Shown piece after piece: positions 17,409 through 25,583 of a DNA stretch of 64,000 nucleotides. The notes under the pieces are model-generated. The model was not told where the DNA came from. It ran no database searches and worked only from the letters and a program-made list of their open reading frames with translations. The position numbers and the translations under genes were made by a program. This DNA comes from Methylopumilus sp026399645 (lineage in GTDB: Bacteria; Pseudomonadota; Gammaproteobacteria; Burkholderiales; Methylophilaceae), in the NCBI RefSeq assembly GCF_965184065.1, contig NZ_OZ239098.1. One strand, 5' to 3'. Position 1 is the stretch's first letter; each line of letters opens with the position of its first letter.

Positions 17409-18121
17409 AAACAATTGATCATTTAAAAGTTAAAATTTTTGCAGATGGTGCTCTCAAAAATGAGATGCTAGATATGCATCAAAAAACTTTTATCAAAGGG
17501 CTTACGACCAATCCTACTTTAATGAATAAAGCAGGCATTAAAGATTACAGGGCTTTTTGTAAAGATATTTTGACTGTCATTAAAGATAAACCTCTTTCCT
17601 TTGAGGTATTTTCAGATGACTTTACTGACATGGAAAGACAAGCGCTTGAAATAGCAAGCTGGGGTGATAACGTTTACGTCAAGATTCCAATTACAAATAC
17701 TAAAGCCCAACCTTGTTATGATTTAGTTAAAAAATTAGCAAAGCAAAAAGTTAAATTAAACATCACGGCCATTATGACGCTAGATCAAGTTGCAAATGTA
17801 GTGGATGTGCTTGATAAAGATGTGGCAGCATATATTTCGATATTCGCAGGACGGGTTGCAGATACGGGGCGAGACCCCATTCCCATGATGCAATCAGCAC
17901 TTCATATAATGAAAGAAAAACCTTTGTCAGAGCTCATTTGGGCGAGCCCACGTGAACTTTTAAATATATTCCAAGCAGATCAAATCGGCTGCCATATTAT
18001 TACTGTCACTCACGATATCCTAAAAAAATTAGCACTCGTCGATTATGATCTTGATAAATACTCCTTGGATACCGTTAAAATGTTCTATAACGATGCGGTA
18101 GTGGCCGGATATAAGCTATAG
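17405..18121 (+). CDS. Transaldolase / fructose-6-phosphate aldolase family protein
   Basis: A 238-residue TIM-barrel aldolase. KGLTTNPTLMNKAG near 31-44, VYVKIPITN with the Schiff-base lysine at about residue 93, LNITAIMTLDQ near 118 and YISIFAGRVADTGRDP near 142 are the TalC-type motifs. It is coupled to gmhB by a 4-nt overlap and ends the heptose operon. Transaldolases can make or use sedoheptulose 7-phosphate, the substrate of GmhA, so a dedicated supply role is an attractive inference. The gene ends tail-to-tail with the next, at a shared CTATAG. Confidence 0.85.
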   Translation: MKTIDHLKVKIFADGALKNEMLDMHQKTFIKGLTTNPTLMNKAGIKDYRAFCKDILTVIKDKPLSFEVFSDDFTDMERQALEIASWGDNVYVKIPITNTKAQPCYDLVKKLAKQKVKLNITAIMTLDQVANVVDVLDKDVAAYISIFAGRVADTGRDPIPMMQSALHIMKEKPLSELIWASPRELLNIFQADQIGCHIITVTHDILKKLALVDYDLDKYSLDTVKMFYNDAVVAGYKL

Positions 18122-19681
18122 TTTTTTTAAGCGATATACTGCAAACGCTTCAAGGTGAGCTATATTTTCTTTTCTATAGCTCGAAGTATCTTTTATTAAG
18201 CATTGATCCACTAAGCCATAAAACTGATCGTCACGTTTCACAATCACAAAATCTTTATTTGACTGATTAAGAGCTTTGCAGGGCTCTTTTGCAACTTCCT
18301 CAGAAAACAAATATATATTTTCCATGGAGACTAATCTTCCGCCGCCTAAAACGATTTCAAGCATGATGGGGTGTCCATCACCAATTCTGGGCTCATTTAA
18401 TTTCATATGATAAATAGCACTATCTGTGACTAGAAAGGATTTGCCTTGATACTTTTGATCTTGAAGAAATGTTAATAATACATTGTCAATATTTCTATGA
18501 TTAATTTTGGCATTGAAATCATATTTTCCATTTGCCACGCTTAGCATATTTTTTCGAATATCGGCCAAGGGTCGCATCATAACAAAAATAGTCAGTATAA
18601 AAATAATGATATGAAATGAATTAACTTTAAACAGATGATTTTTAAATGTAAAAACAAAAAATAAAGAAAGACCAATACATGCCATTGGAACGAACATGAT
18701 TGTGTTATGCGGGTAATAGTGATTTCGAATTAAGCTTAAATTCAAAAGTAGAACTGCAAAAAATATCGGCAATGCATAATGGAATATGGTTTTTTTATAC
18801 TTGGCATGAGTCAAAGCATTTACTAACAATAAACCGATGGCTAAATACATCAAAATATAAAAAATGCCTGGCTTATGAAGAAATTCTTCTGACAATAAAT
18901 GCATCAATCCATAATTATGAGAAGCATTTTTCATGGCATCTAATCCGTTCATTAACGCAATTAATCCATGATCTATGAATGCATAAGGTAAAAAATTAAG
19001 GAAAATAGCAATAAAAAATCCCGCTAAAAAACTTAAGGTAAATGAAAGTTTGAAAGGCTGAAGCCTTATTTGCCTATCTTTAACAAAAGTTAAAATTGCA
19101 AACAGGGGAAACAAGTAAACATAGTTAGGCCTTACAAGGGCTGCTATAGCCAAAAAAACACCTGCATAAAAAATATATTTTTTCGATTGTGCTATTTCTA
19201 AATGGCGAATTAATAGCAAAACAAAAGCCAAATATAAAAATGAAGAAGAAAAAATTTCAATGTGCGCTGAATCGGCACCTGGTAATGAATACAGAAATAA
19301 AAGGAAAAGTCCTGTTATAAAAATCGAAAGCTGTCTGTTTTTAACAGTTGTGAAATTTGATTCATAAGCCAAATCTTTAATAAGTAAATGGGTTGTAAAA
19401 AACCCTAAAGATAAAGCCGTCATAAAACTAATAATTCTCCAAGCGCCTATACCTCCTAGATATGCTGGTATTGAAAAGAGATATTGCAAAAAAGGGAGTT
19501 TGGTCTCGAAATCATCAACATAAATAAACCGGCCGTCTTGTAATCTTGACCCAAGGTATAAGAATGAGTCTAAATCCCAATCGTGCGTTGGTTGAAAAAA
19601 TAGAGAAAAAATAAAAAGAATAAATGCCCCAATGATTGGGGAGTATCTAAGAAAAGAATTTAAGAAATCTTTAAATTGCAT
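18116..19681 (-). CDS. Membrane glycosyltransferase-like protein (GT39/ArnT-type fold)
   Basis: About 521 residues from MQFKDFLNSFLRYSPI. There are roughly ten to eleven hydrophobic segments over the first 380 residues. An early periplasmic loop DWDLDSFLYLGSRLQDGRFIYVDDFETKLPF resembles the acidic catalytic loop of GT-C enzymes using a polyprenyl-phosphate sugar. The C-terminal 140 residues are soluble. The product would decorate lipid A, a glycan or protein in the periplasm; the acceptor is unknown. The frame extends 16 codons upstream, but the hydrophilic-then-hydrophobic start at MQFKD looks more natural. Confidence 0.65.
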   Translation of the reverse strand: MQFKDFLNSFLRYSPIIGAFILFIFSLFFQPTHDWDLDSFLYLGSRLQDGRFIYVDDFETKLPFLQYLFSIPAYLGGIGAWRIISFMTALSLGFFTTHLLIKDLAYESNFTTVKNRQLSIFITGLFLLFLYSLPGADSAHIEIFSSSFLYLAFVLLLIRHLEIAQSKKYIFYAGVFLAIAALVRPNYVYLFPLFAILTFVKDRQIRLQPFKLSFTLSFLAGFFIAIFLNFLPYAFIDHGLIALMNGLDAMKNASHNYGLMHLLSEEFLHKPGIFYILMYLAIGLLLVNALTHAKYKKTIFHYALPIFFAVLLLNLSLIRNHYYPHNTIMFVPMACIGLSLFFVFTFKNHLFKVNSFHIIIFILTIFVMMRPLADIRKNMLSVANGKYDFNAKINHRNIDNVLLTFLQDQKYQGKSFLVTDSAIYHMKLNEPRIGDGHPIMLEIVLGGGRLVSMENIYLFSEEVAKEPCKALNQSNKDFVIVKRDDQFYGLVDQCLIKDTSSYRKENIAHLEAFAVYRLKKL

Positions 19682-20001
19682 CAAGTATGTGAAGCCAATC
19701 ACAAGGTTGAAATTGGTGGAGCTGCACAAAATGGGATTGCTTTGTTTTCCCGAATTTAATCAGTCAATTACATTAAATATTTTATGTTACCTGCCCCCAG
19801 AATTGCCCCCATATGATTTGGGGAAGTTGGGGAACAAAACTAGTGTTCCGTTATGCTAATTCTATCAGAGTTACTGGCTAACCTCTTATAACTCCGAAAG
19901 ATGGTTCAAGGGAGGGGATTTTTCAAAGTTTTCTGTCTTAAAGTAATGGACGGGTTTTGGATAATCATTTAAAGTTCTAAAAATTAATTGTTTAATACTT
20001 T
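19682..20001. other. Non-coding gap between polysaccharide locus and autotransporter
   Basis: About 320 bases with no convincing gene. It holds a perfect hairpin, GGAACA-7 nt-TGTTCC at 19831-19849, and the word CTTATAACTCCGAAA at 19885-19899. The latter recurs around the outer-membrane protein gene of the 57-59 kb island (57574-57587, and shorter near 59159). The promoter of the autotransporter must lie here or just before 20002, but no clear boxes were seen. Confidence 0.5.
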
Positions 20002-21513
20002 ATGCCGTTAAGCTTCTTCAAGATTTATAGATTAGCGCCATTTTTGTTATCAAGCGCTTTAATTAGCAACGTCTCCCACGCTGATTCACTTTCCACAATT
20101 TTTACGGGGGTAAATAGCCAAAATGGGAACATGTTTGATATCTCCGTAACTGGAACAAGTAGCATTAACATTAATGGCTTTGCTCAAAATTTTTATGACA
20201 CATCGGCAACAACAATATCAGGTTTTGAATTATGGACTATTGCGGGGGGCGTAACAGGAAATACAGCCAATTCTTCAGCATGGACGCTAATAAGTTCTAC
20301 CGGTTCATTTACAAGCAATACACGAGGTACCCCTACTAATATCCCTTTTTCCACTTCAATTTCAATCAGTCTTAATCCTGGACAAACAATTGGAATTTAC
20401 CTAACTAATCAATCTGGTAGCACTTATAACAGCTACTCAGTTGGTACGGGGGTTGGGAATGTTGCAGCAACAAATTCGAATCTTACTATTTATGAAGGGT
20501 ATGGAGTTGGATATCCTTTTGGTCTATCGTTCTTTCCAAGAATCTGGAATGGAACAATCTTTTATAGCGCTGGCCCCTCCGCTGCCGACACCCAATCCTC
20601 TCTTAATACTTTATCTGAAAGTCTTCGCAGTTATTTTAATGCGACAGCCATGGCAATGAATTACGCCAATATGAATACCTATGACTGTAATCTCTTTGAT
20701 AAGAATAATATGTGTATTTCAGCAGGGGGTCGTATCACCACCATTGATAATCCGAGCTCTCATCATTCCGCTGCCGTGGTGGTGTTAGGTCATAAGATAT
20801 CCCCCCATATCCGTATCGGTGGTTTCTTAGATCAAAGTGTGAATCACAACATGCCATCAGGTGTTGATATGTCGAACAAAAATCCAATGGCAGGTGCTTT
20901 TGCAGTATGGAACCATCAAGCCGATGGTTTAGGTTTCCAAATGAAATTAGCCAATGCTTATCTTGATAAAGATGTCACGACTTCAAGGGCAGTAGTAGGA
21001 ACGAGTGAAGCCGGTCGAGGTAGAACCGATCTTAATACCCAAAGTTATGTCGGTGAATTAAGTTATGCATTTAACTATCAAGACTCAACAATAGTCAGAC
21101 CTTACTTCGCCCTTCGTTATACCCGTATCAAACAAGATGGTTATACGGAAGATACCACTGCATCAGTGACATCACCTTTAACGTATGCCAAATTAAGTGA
21201 TCGTTCAACCTCAGCTTTAATGGGCGTCAAACTTAATCACTCATTAACACCAAGAACTAACTTAACCGCAAGCTTAGGTATTGAACAAGATCTTGATCAT
21301 AAATCAGATCAACTTGTTGCCACCGGTGTATCAGGCTTAACGAGTGAGAATTTTAATAACAATATTAGACACACACGCCCTGTGGCATCCCTCGGTGCTT
21401 ATTATGCAGTAGCTAAAAACCAAAGATTATCAGGGGACATTTATTACCAACAATTACCATTTCAAAGTACGGATAGTGCCACTGCATATGTGAATTATAT
21501 GATTGGTTTTTAA
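20002..21513 (+). CDS. Autotransporter with short passenger and C-terminal beta-domain
   Basis: A 503-residue surface protein. A signal peptide ends near A27 (NVSHA). Residues 28-195 are Ser/Thr/Asn-rich with repeated beta-strand-like stretches, plausibly a small passenger domain. Residues from about 230 to 503 look like an autotransporter beta-barrel: alternating hydrophobic strands (HKISPHIRIGGFLD, YVGELSYAFNYQ, RPYFALRYTRI, YAKLSDRSTSALMGVKL) ending in aromatic YMIGF. It should insert in the outer membrane. A linker with two serine-rich turns separates the parts. Passenger function is unknown; adhesion is the usual guess. It converges on the ssrA terminator. Confidence 0.75.
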   Translation: MPLSFFKIYRLAPFLLSSALISNVSHADSLSTIFTGVNSQNGNMFDISVTGTSSININGFAQNFYDTSATTISGFELWTIAGGVTGNTANSSAWTLISSTGSFTSNTRGTPTNIPFSTSISISLNPGQTIGIYLTNQSGSTYNSYSVGTGVGNVAATNSNLTIYEGYGVGYPFGLSFFPRIWNGTIFYSAGPSAADTQSSLNTLSESLRSYFNATAMAMNYANMNTYDCNLFDKNNMCISAGGRITTIDNPSSHHSAAVVVLGHKISPHIRIGGFLDQSVNHNMPSGVDMSNKNPMAGAFAVWNHQADGLGFQMKLANAYLDKDVTTSRAVVGTSEAGRGRTDLNTQSYVGELSYAFNYQDSTIVRPYFALRYTRIKQDGYTEDTTASVTSPLTYAKLSDRSTSALMGVKLNHSLTPRTNLTASLGIEQDLDHKSDQLVATGVSGLTSENFNNNIRHTRPVASLGAYYAVAKNQRLSGDIYYQQLPFQSTDSATAYVNYMIGF

Positions 21514-21518
21514 GGTAT

Positions 21519-21543
21519 AAAAAAACCACCTCTCGGTGGCTTC
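21519..21543 (-). terminator. Rho-independent terminator of ssrA
   Basis: Read on the minus strand, AAGCCACC-GAGA-GGTGG is followed by a run of seven T, a classic intrinsic terminator just beyond the 3' end of tmRNA. The plus strand shows the same stem with a weaker T tract after the autotransporter stop (21513), so it may work both ways. Confidence 0.85.
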
Positions 21544-21560
21544 TTACTCTAACTATGGTG

Positions 21561-21923
21561 TGGTGGAGCTGGGGGGAATCGAACCCCCGTCCGTAAGCAC
21601 TCTACAGAAAGTTCTACATGTTTAGCTATCGTTGTTTTTGTTTAACGGTTCAATCACCAACGAGCAAGCAATTTCGCCGCGAGTCACCTTGGTTTAATTA
21701 TTAGTTAAGTGACCCAACCAATAACGAGTCTCTCTTTATGACGCTGCTGTGGTTGCCCACCCGACCGAGAGACACTTCGGTGCAGCGTCCAGCTGGATTA
21801 AGCAGCTAGAGCGTAAGTTTCGTCGTTTGCGACTATACTTGTTTCTAGATGGATTTACGAGGTAACTAGGCCTCGACATGCCCTCACCTGCTTTGCAACC
21901 CACGTCGAAACCGGGTCAGCCCC
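21561..21923 (-). ncRNA. ssrA: Transfer-messenger RNA (tmRNA), tag ANDETYALAA
   Basis: On the minus strand the RNA begins GGGGCTGACCCGGTTTCGAC and ends with CAGCTCCACCA. The two ends pair in a 7-bp acceptor stem (GGGGCUG with CAGCUCC, one G-U), and the T-arm GTTCGATTC-like segment is present. The tag reading frame at 21830-21798 reads GCA AAC GAC GAA ACT TAC GCT CTA GCT GCT TAA, that is ANDETYALAA. It is a one-piece tmRNA of 363 nt that rescues stalled ribosomes together with SmpB, whose gene lies 20 nt upstream on the same strand. Confidence 0.97.
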
Positions 21924-21942
21924 AAAGCAAGTACATATTATA

Positions 21943-22395
21943 CTACTTCTTGTTAGCGGCCCGCATGATTCTTGCCTTGTCCCGCTCCCAATCGCGCTCT
22001 TTTTCAGCGTTACGTTTGTCGTATTGTTTTTTCCCCTTGGCGAGTCCTATTTCGATTTTGATGCGCCCGCCTTTAAAGTGCATATCGATCGGTACCAAGG
22101 TATAGCCTGAACGCTCTACCTTGCCGATAAGTTTTGCAATTTCTTCATTATGTAGAAGTAATTTTCTGGTGCGAATCGCATCAGGACGAATGTGCGTTGA
22201 GGCGGCACCCATAGGAGTAATATGGCAGCCAATGAGGTAAATTTCACCTCTTTGAATGATGACATAAGCTTCCTTGATATTGGTTCGATTATCCCGAATG
22301 GCTTTGACTTCCCATCCCTCCAGAACAATACCCGCTTCATATTTTTCTTCGATGAAGTAGTCGTGGAATGCTTTTTTGTTTTGAACAATACTCAT
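21943..22395 (-). CDS. smpB: SsrA-binding protein
   Basis: About 150 residues from MSIVQNKKAFHDYFIEEKYEAG, the SmpB OB-fold, with GWEVKAIRD near 27 and the C-terminal basic tail KKQYDKRNAEKERDWERDKARIMR that enters the ribosomal mRNA channel. It binds tmRNA and delivers it to stalled ribosomes. The ORF is open three codons further to a TTG with AAGGA four bases upstream, so a 153-residue form is possible. The ATG is used because homologues start there. The neighbour ssrA is in the same direction. Confidence 0.95.
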   Translation of the reverse strand: MSIVQNKKAFHDYFIEEKYEAGIVLEGWEVKAIRDNRTNIKEAYVIIQRGEIYLIGCHITPMGAASTHIRPDAIRTRKLLLHNEEIAKLIGKVERSGYTLVPIDMHFKGGRIKIEIGLAKGKKQYDKRNAEKERDWERDKARIMRAANKK

Positions 22396-22448
22396 GGGAA
22401 CCAAGTAATCCTTTAAAATGCATATTTTACGCTAAATCAATTTATCCC

Positions 22449-22892
22449 ATGGCAGATGTCAAAAAAAATGTAATTGTGAATCACTCAGTGGACCAAATGT
22501 TTCAGCTTGTGGATCGTATTGAAGACTACCCCCTATTTTTACCCTGGTGCGGGGGGTCTAAAGTCTTAGAGCGAAATACTGAAATCACAAGAGCTTCTAT
22601 CCATATTAAATATAGTGGGGTCAATCAAAGCTTCACCACACAAAATACTAAACACTATCCTGATCGAATTGATTTAAAGTTGATCGATGGGCCTTTTAAA
22701 ACATTGGAAGGTTATTGGATTTTTACTCCGATTAATGAAGAGGCATGCAGCATTGAATTTCATTTGCATTACGAATTCTCAAATTTTATTTTAGATAAAT
22801 TAATTTCACCAATATTTGGTCAAATTGCAAATACCTTTGTCGATGGTTTTGTGACACAAGCTGATAAAATATATGGAAAAGATAATCTTTAA
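22449..22892 (+). CDS. ratA: RatA-family protein (START/Coq10-like)
   Basis: A 147-residue protein from MADVKKNVIVNHSVDQMF. RIEDYPLFLPWCGGSKVLER near 23-42 is the hallmark of the RatA/YfjG and Coq10 family of the START superfamily. E. coli RatA has been reported to inhibit 70S assembly, while homologues act in ubiquinone chemistry; which applies here is open. The frame extends 27 codons upstream over smpB, but that part is unlike the family. It is divergent from smpB, the usual arrangement, whereas rnfH is displaced by a glycosyltransferase gene. Confidence 0.88.
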   Translation: MADVKKNVIVNHSVDQMFQLVDRIEDYPLFLPWCGGSKVLERNTEITRASIHIKYSGVNQSFTTQNTKHYPDRIDLKLIDGPFKTLEGYWIFTPINEEACSIEFHLHYEFSNFILDKLISPIFGQIANTFVDGFVTQADKIYGKDNL

Positions 22893-22895
22893 ACT

Positions 22896-23672
22896 ATGAC
22901 ACCAATACTTTCTATTATTATTCCTCAATACAAAACGCTGGAACTTATTCGCTTATGTATTCGAGCGATTAAGCAATTTTCAATACTTCATCCTGAAATT
23001 ATTGTGGTTGATAATAATTCTAAAGATGCCTCTCTTGATTATTTAAAAAAAATTAAAAACATCACACTCATTGAAAATAAAAGAGAATGTAATGGTGCTG
23101 ATGCACATAGGTTAGCCCTTGATCTTGGCATCAAAAAAGCTAGTGGCCAATGGATTCTATTGTTTCATAGTGACAGTATCGTATTAAGAAAAGGCTGGGA
23201 TGAAGACTTAATCGATCTCACCAAAAAATACCCTGGCACGATTGGAGCGACCACCATTTATCGAGACATTAATCGCTTCGCTCCTTGGTATACAAAGCTA
23301 TTAAGGTATTGTAAAGAAAGAAGCTCATTTTTTAATTACACGTTTAATCCAACAGATAAGAAAATTATGTCTTATTGTTTTCTCATTGAAAGACAATTTT
23401 TCCTCAAGACAGGATATGAATTTTATGGATCTCAAGGCGATGTGGGGGATAGTCTTTACCAAATCCATATCAAAAATAAAAAACCTTTTATACTCTTAGG
23501 CCGCAAGATGTTAAATCGATTTATTTGGCATACAAGCAATGCCACTTCCTTAGCTGCTGGTTTAATGAATGACAAAAAATCTAAACAAAAATTTTTAAAG
23601 AAAAGAAATCAGCTTTTATCAAGTGACATCATCATGAGTCTATTGCAAAATAAAGCTTTGGATAAGAGATGA
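22896..23672 (+). CDS. Glycosyltransferase family 2
   Basis: A 258-residue GT-A enzyme: LSIIIPQYKTLELIRLCI near 5-22, EIIVVDNNSKDASLDYL near 34-50, and WILLFHSDSIVLRKGW near 87-102, where HSDS is the metal-binding site. The fold is clear, the donor is not. It starts 3 nt after ratA and lies between two housekeeping genes (ratA and rnfH) that are usually close neighbours. It is very AT- and Lys-rich, which hints at acquisition from a polysaccharide locus. Confidence 0.8.
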   Translation: MTPILSIIIPQYKTLELIRLCIRAIKQFSILHPEIIVVDNNSKDASLDYLKKIKNITLIENKRECNGADAHRLALDLGIKKASGQWILLFHSDSIVLRKGWDEDLIDLTKKYPGTIGATTIYRDINRFAPWYTKLLRYCKERSSFFNYTFNPTDKKIMSYCFLIERQFFLKTGYEFYGSQGDVGDSLYQIHIKNKKPFILLGRKMLNRFIWHTSNATSLAAGLMNDKKSKQKFLKKRNQLLSSDIIMSLLQNKALDKR

Positions 23673-23688
23673 ATGTAAGAAAGATTAA

Positions 23689-24003
23689 ATGATGCCAAAT
23701 GAAATTTTAATTGAAGTGGCTTACGCTTTGCCTAAGAAGCAAATCATTATCCCCATCAAGGTTAAACTGGGGACGACAGCAGAAGAGGCTATTAAAGTTT
23801 CAGGTATTATTAAAAAATTTCCTGATATTGATTTGAATATTAATCAAATTGGTATCTTCGGGAAGTTGACTCAGTTAGACCACGTCATGCGAGAACGCGA
23901 TCGTATCGAAATCTATCGCCCCCTGATTGCTGATCCTAAGGAAATTAGGCGTCAACGCGCAGCTGAGGGTAAAGTCATGAAAAAAGGTGGGGATAGCGCT
24001 TAA
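23689..24003 (+). CDS. rnfH: RnfH/YfjF family ubiquitin-like protein
   Basis: A 104-residue protein starting MMPNEILIEVAYALPKKQ, with IGIFGKLTQLDHVMRERDRIEIYRPLIADPKE near 52-83, the UPF0125/RnfH signature of a beta-grasp fold. Its function is unclear; it is linked by name to the Rnf complex but usually sits beside ratA. Two ATG codons in tandem are possible starts. The C-terminal tail is basic and short. Confidence 0.88.
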   Translation: MMPNEILIEVAYALPKKQIIIPIKVKLGTTAEEAIKVSGIIKKFPDIDLNINQIGIFGKLTQLDHVMRERDRIEIYRPLIADPKEIRRQRAAEGKVMKKGGDSA

Positions 24004-24040
24004 AACCGATGATTTCTTAGCTAAAACGAGACTTTTTCTG

Positions 24041-24046
24041 TATAAT
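24041..24046 (+). promoter_or_regulatory. Probable guaB promoter -10 box
   Basis: TATAAT lies 26 bases before the guaB ATG, directly preceded by TG. No good -35 was seen at the right distance. A short palindrome TTGCGCAA (24053-24060) lies between this box and the start, overlapping the expected transcript 5' end. Confidence 0.5.
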
Positions 24047-24071
24047 TTCTTTTTGCGCAAAGGATCAAAAG

Positions 24072-25532
24072 ATGCGTTTAATACAACAAGCACTCACTTT
24101 CGATGACGTGCTCCTCGTTCCAGCTCATTCCTCAGTACTTCCGCGTGAAGTTAATTTAACCACGCAACTCACAAAAAAAATCAAACTTCATATTCCGGTT
24201 GTGTCAGCTGCTATGGATACGGTTACTGAGTCACGTTTGGCCATTGCGCTTGCTCAAGAAGGTGGCCTTGGCATCATTCATAAAAATATGACGCCGCAAG
24301 AACAAGCTTACCAAGTCTCACAGGTAAAGCGATTCGAATCGGGCGTGGTGAATGATCCTATTACCATTGAACCTAATATGTCAGTCCGAGATGTCATGAA
24401 TCTCACAGCACTCCATAAAATTTCCGGCTTACCTGTATTGGATCGCGGCAAGATTGTCGGCATCGTCACAAACCGGGATTTACGCTTTGAAACTAATCTC
24501 GATCAGCCCATTAAAAATATCATGACACCCCGTGATCGATTAGTCACCGTTAAAGAAGGTGAATCAAAAGAGGAAGTGATTCGTTTACTTCATCATCATC
24601 GTTTAGAGCGTGTTTTAGTGATTGATAAAAATGATGTGTTAAAAGGTTTAATAACCGTTAAAGATATCCAAAAATCATCCGACCATCCTTATGCATGTAA
24701 GGACGATAAAGGTCGACTTTGTTCAGGTGCAGCTGTGGGTGTGGGTGAAGGTACTGAAGAGCGCGTAGAATTATTAGCTAGCGCTGGTGTTGATGTGATT
24801 GTCGTTGATACTGCGCATGGCCATGCTCAAGGTGTAATTGATCGCGTGACATGGGTTAAAAAACATTTTCCAAATATCGAGGTAATTGGCGGCAATATCG
24901 CGACTGCTGATGCTGCAAAAGCACTTATTGATGCAGGTACTGATGGTGTTAAGGTGGGTATTGGACCAGGGTCCATTTGTACAACTCGAATTGTCGCAGG
25001 TGTTGGCATCCCGCAAATTACTGCAATCAGTAACGTAGCAGAAGCATTAAATAAACTTAACATTCCTTTCATTGGTGACGGTGGTATTAGATTCTCAGGA
25101 GATATTGCAAAAGCGATTGCTGCAGGCGCTAACTCTGTCATGTTAGGTTCGATGTTTGCAGGTACCGAAGAAGCTCCAGGCGAGGTTGAGCTCTTCCAAG
25201 GTAGATCTTATAAATCATATCGCGGTATGGGTTCCATCGGTGCGATGCAAAAAGGCTCATCTGATCGCTACTTTCAAGACTCAGAAAACAATGCAGATAA
25301 GTTAGTCCCTGAAGGTATCGAGGGTCGGGTACCTTATAAGGGAAGTGTGATTAGTGTCATTCATCAATTGATGGGTGGACTTCGGGCTTCTATGGGATAT
25401 GTGGGTGCGAGAACGATTAATGAAATGCGCTCAAAAGCTAACTTTGTTCAAATTACAAGTGCCGGTATGCGCGAATCTCATGTGCATGATGTGCAGATTA
25501 TTAAAGAGGCTCCCAATTACCGTGTTGATTAA
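24072..25532 (+). CDS. guaB: Inosine-5'-monophosphate dehydrogenase
   Basis: A 486-residue enzyme that oxidises IMP to XMP in GMP synthesis. The barrel begins LTFDDVLLVPAHSSVLPRE. A pair of CBS domains spans roughly 93-205 (VNDPITIEPNMSVRDVM and IMTPRDRLVTVKEG). The catalytic cysteine is in GPGSICTTRIVAGVG near 299, and GDGGIRFSGDIAKA and GYVGARTINEM follow. Length and motifs are normal. guaA follows in the same direction, with an intrinsic terminator between. Confidence 0.97.
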   Translation: MRLIQQALTFDDVLLVPAHSSVLPREVNLTTQLTKKIKLHIPVVSAAMDTVTESRLAIALAQEGGLGIIHKNMTPQEQAYQVSQVKRFESGVVNDPITIEPNMSVRDVMNLTALHKISGLPVLDRGKIVGIVTNRDLRFETNLDQPIKNIMTPRDRLVTVKEGESKEEVIRLLHHHRLERVLVIDKNDVLKGLITVKDIQKSSDHPYACKDDKGRLCSGAAVGVGEGTEERVELLASAGVDVIVVDTAHGHAQGVIDRVTWVKKHFPNIEVIGGNIATADAAKALIDAGTDGVKVGIGPGSICTTRIVAGVGIPQITAISNVAEALNKLNIPFIGDGGIRFSGDIAKAIAAGANSVMLGSMFAGTEEAPGEVELFQGRSYKSYRGMGSIGAMQKGSSDRYFQDSENNADKLVPEGIEGRVPYKGSVISVIHQLMGGLRASMGYVGARTINEMRSKANFVQITSAGMRESHVHDVQIIKEAPNYRVD

Positions 25533-25548
25533 TTTAAATCTATCAATC

Positions 25549-25576
25549 AAAAAGCCTCCGACCAAGGAGGCTTTTT
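25549..25576 (+). terminator. Intrinsic terminator between guaB and guaA that includes the guaA SD-like sequence
   Basis: AAAAAGCCTCC-GACCAA-GGAGGCTTTTT forms a perfect 11-bp stem with a 6-nt loop and U tail. The 3' arm ends only 7 nt before the guaA ATG, and its GGAGG (25566-25570) is the only Shine-Dalgarno-like word upstream of guaA. The hairpin could both end guaB transcripts and mask guaA translation. Confidence 0.85.
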
Positions 25577-25583
25577 AAATCCC

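Noticed and set aside
19632..19859. 75-codon plus-strand ORF
   Set aside because: Overlaps the membrane glycosyltransferase and has no coding character or ribosome-binding site.
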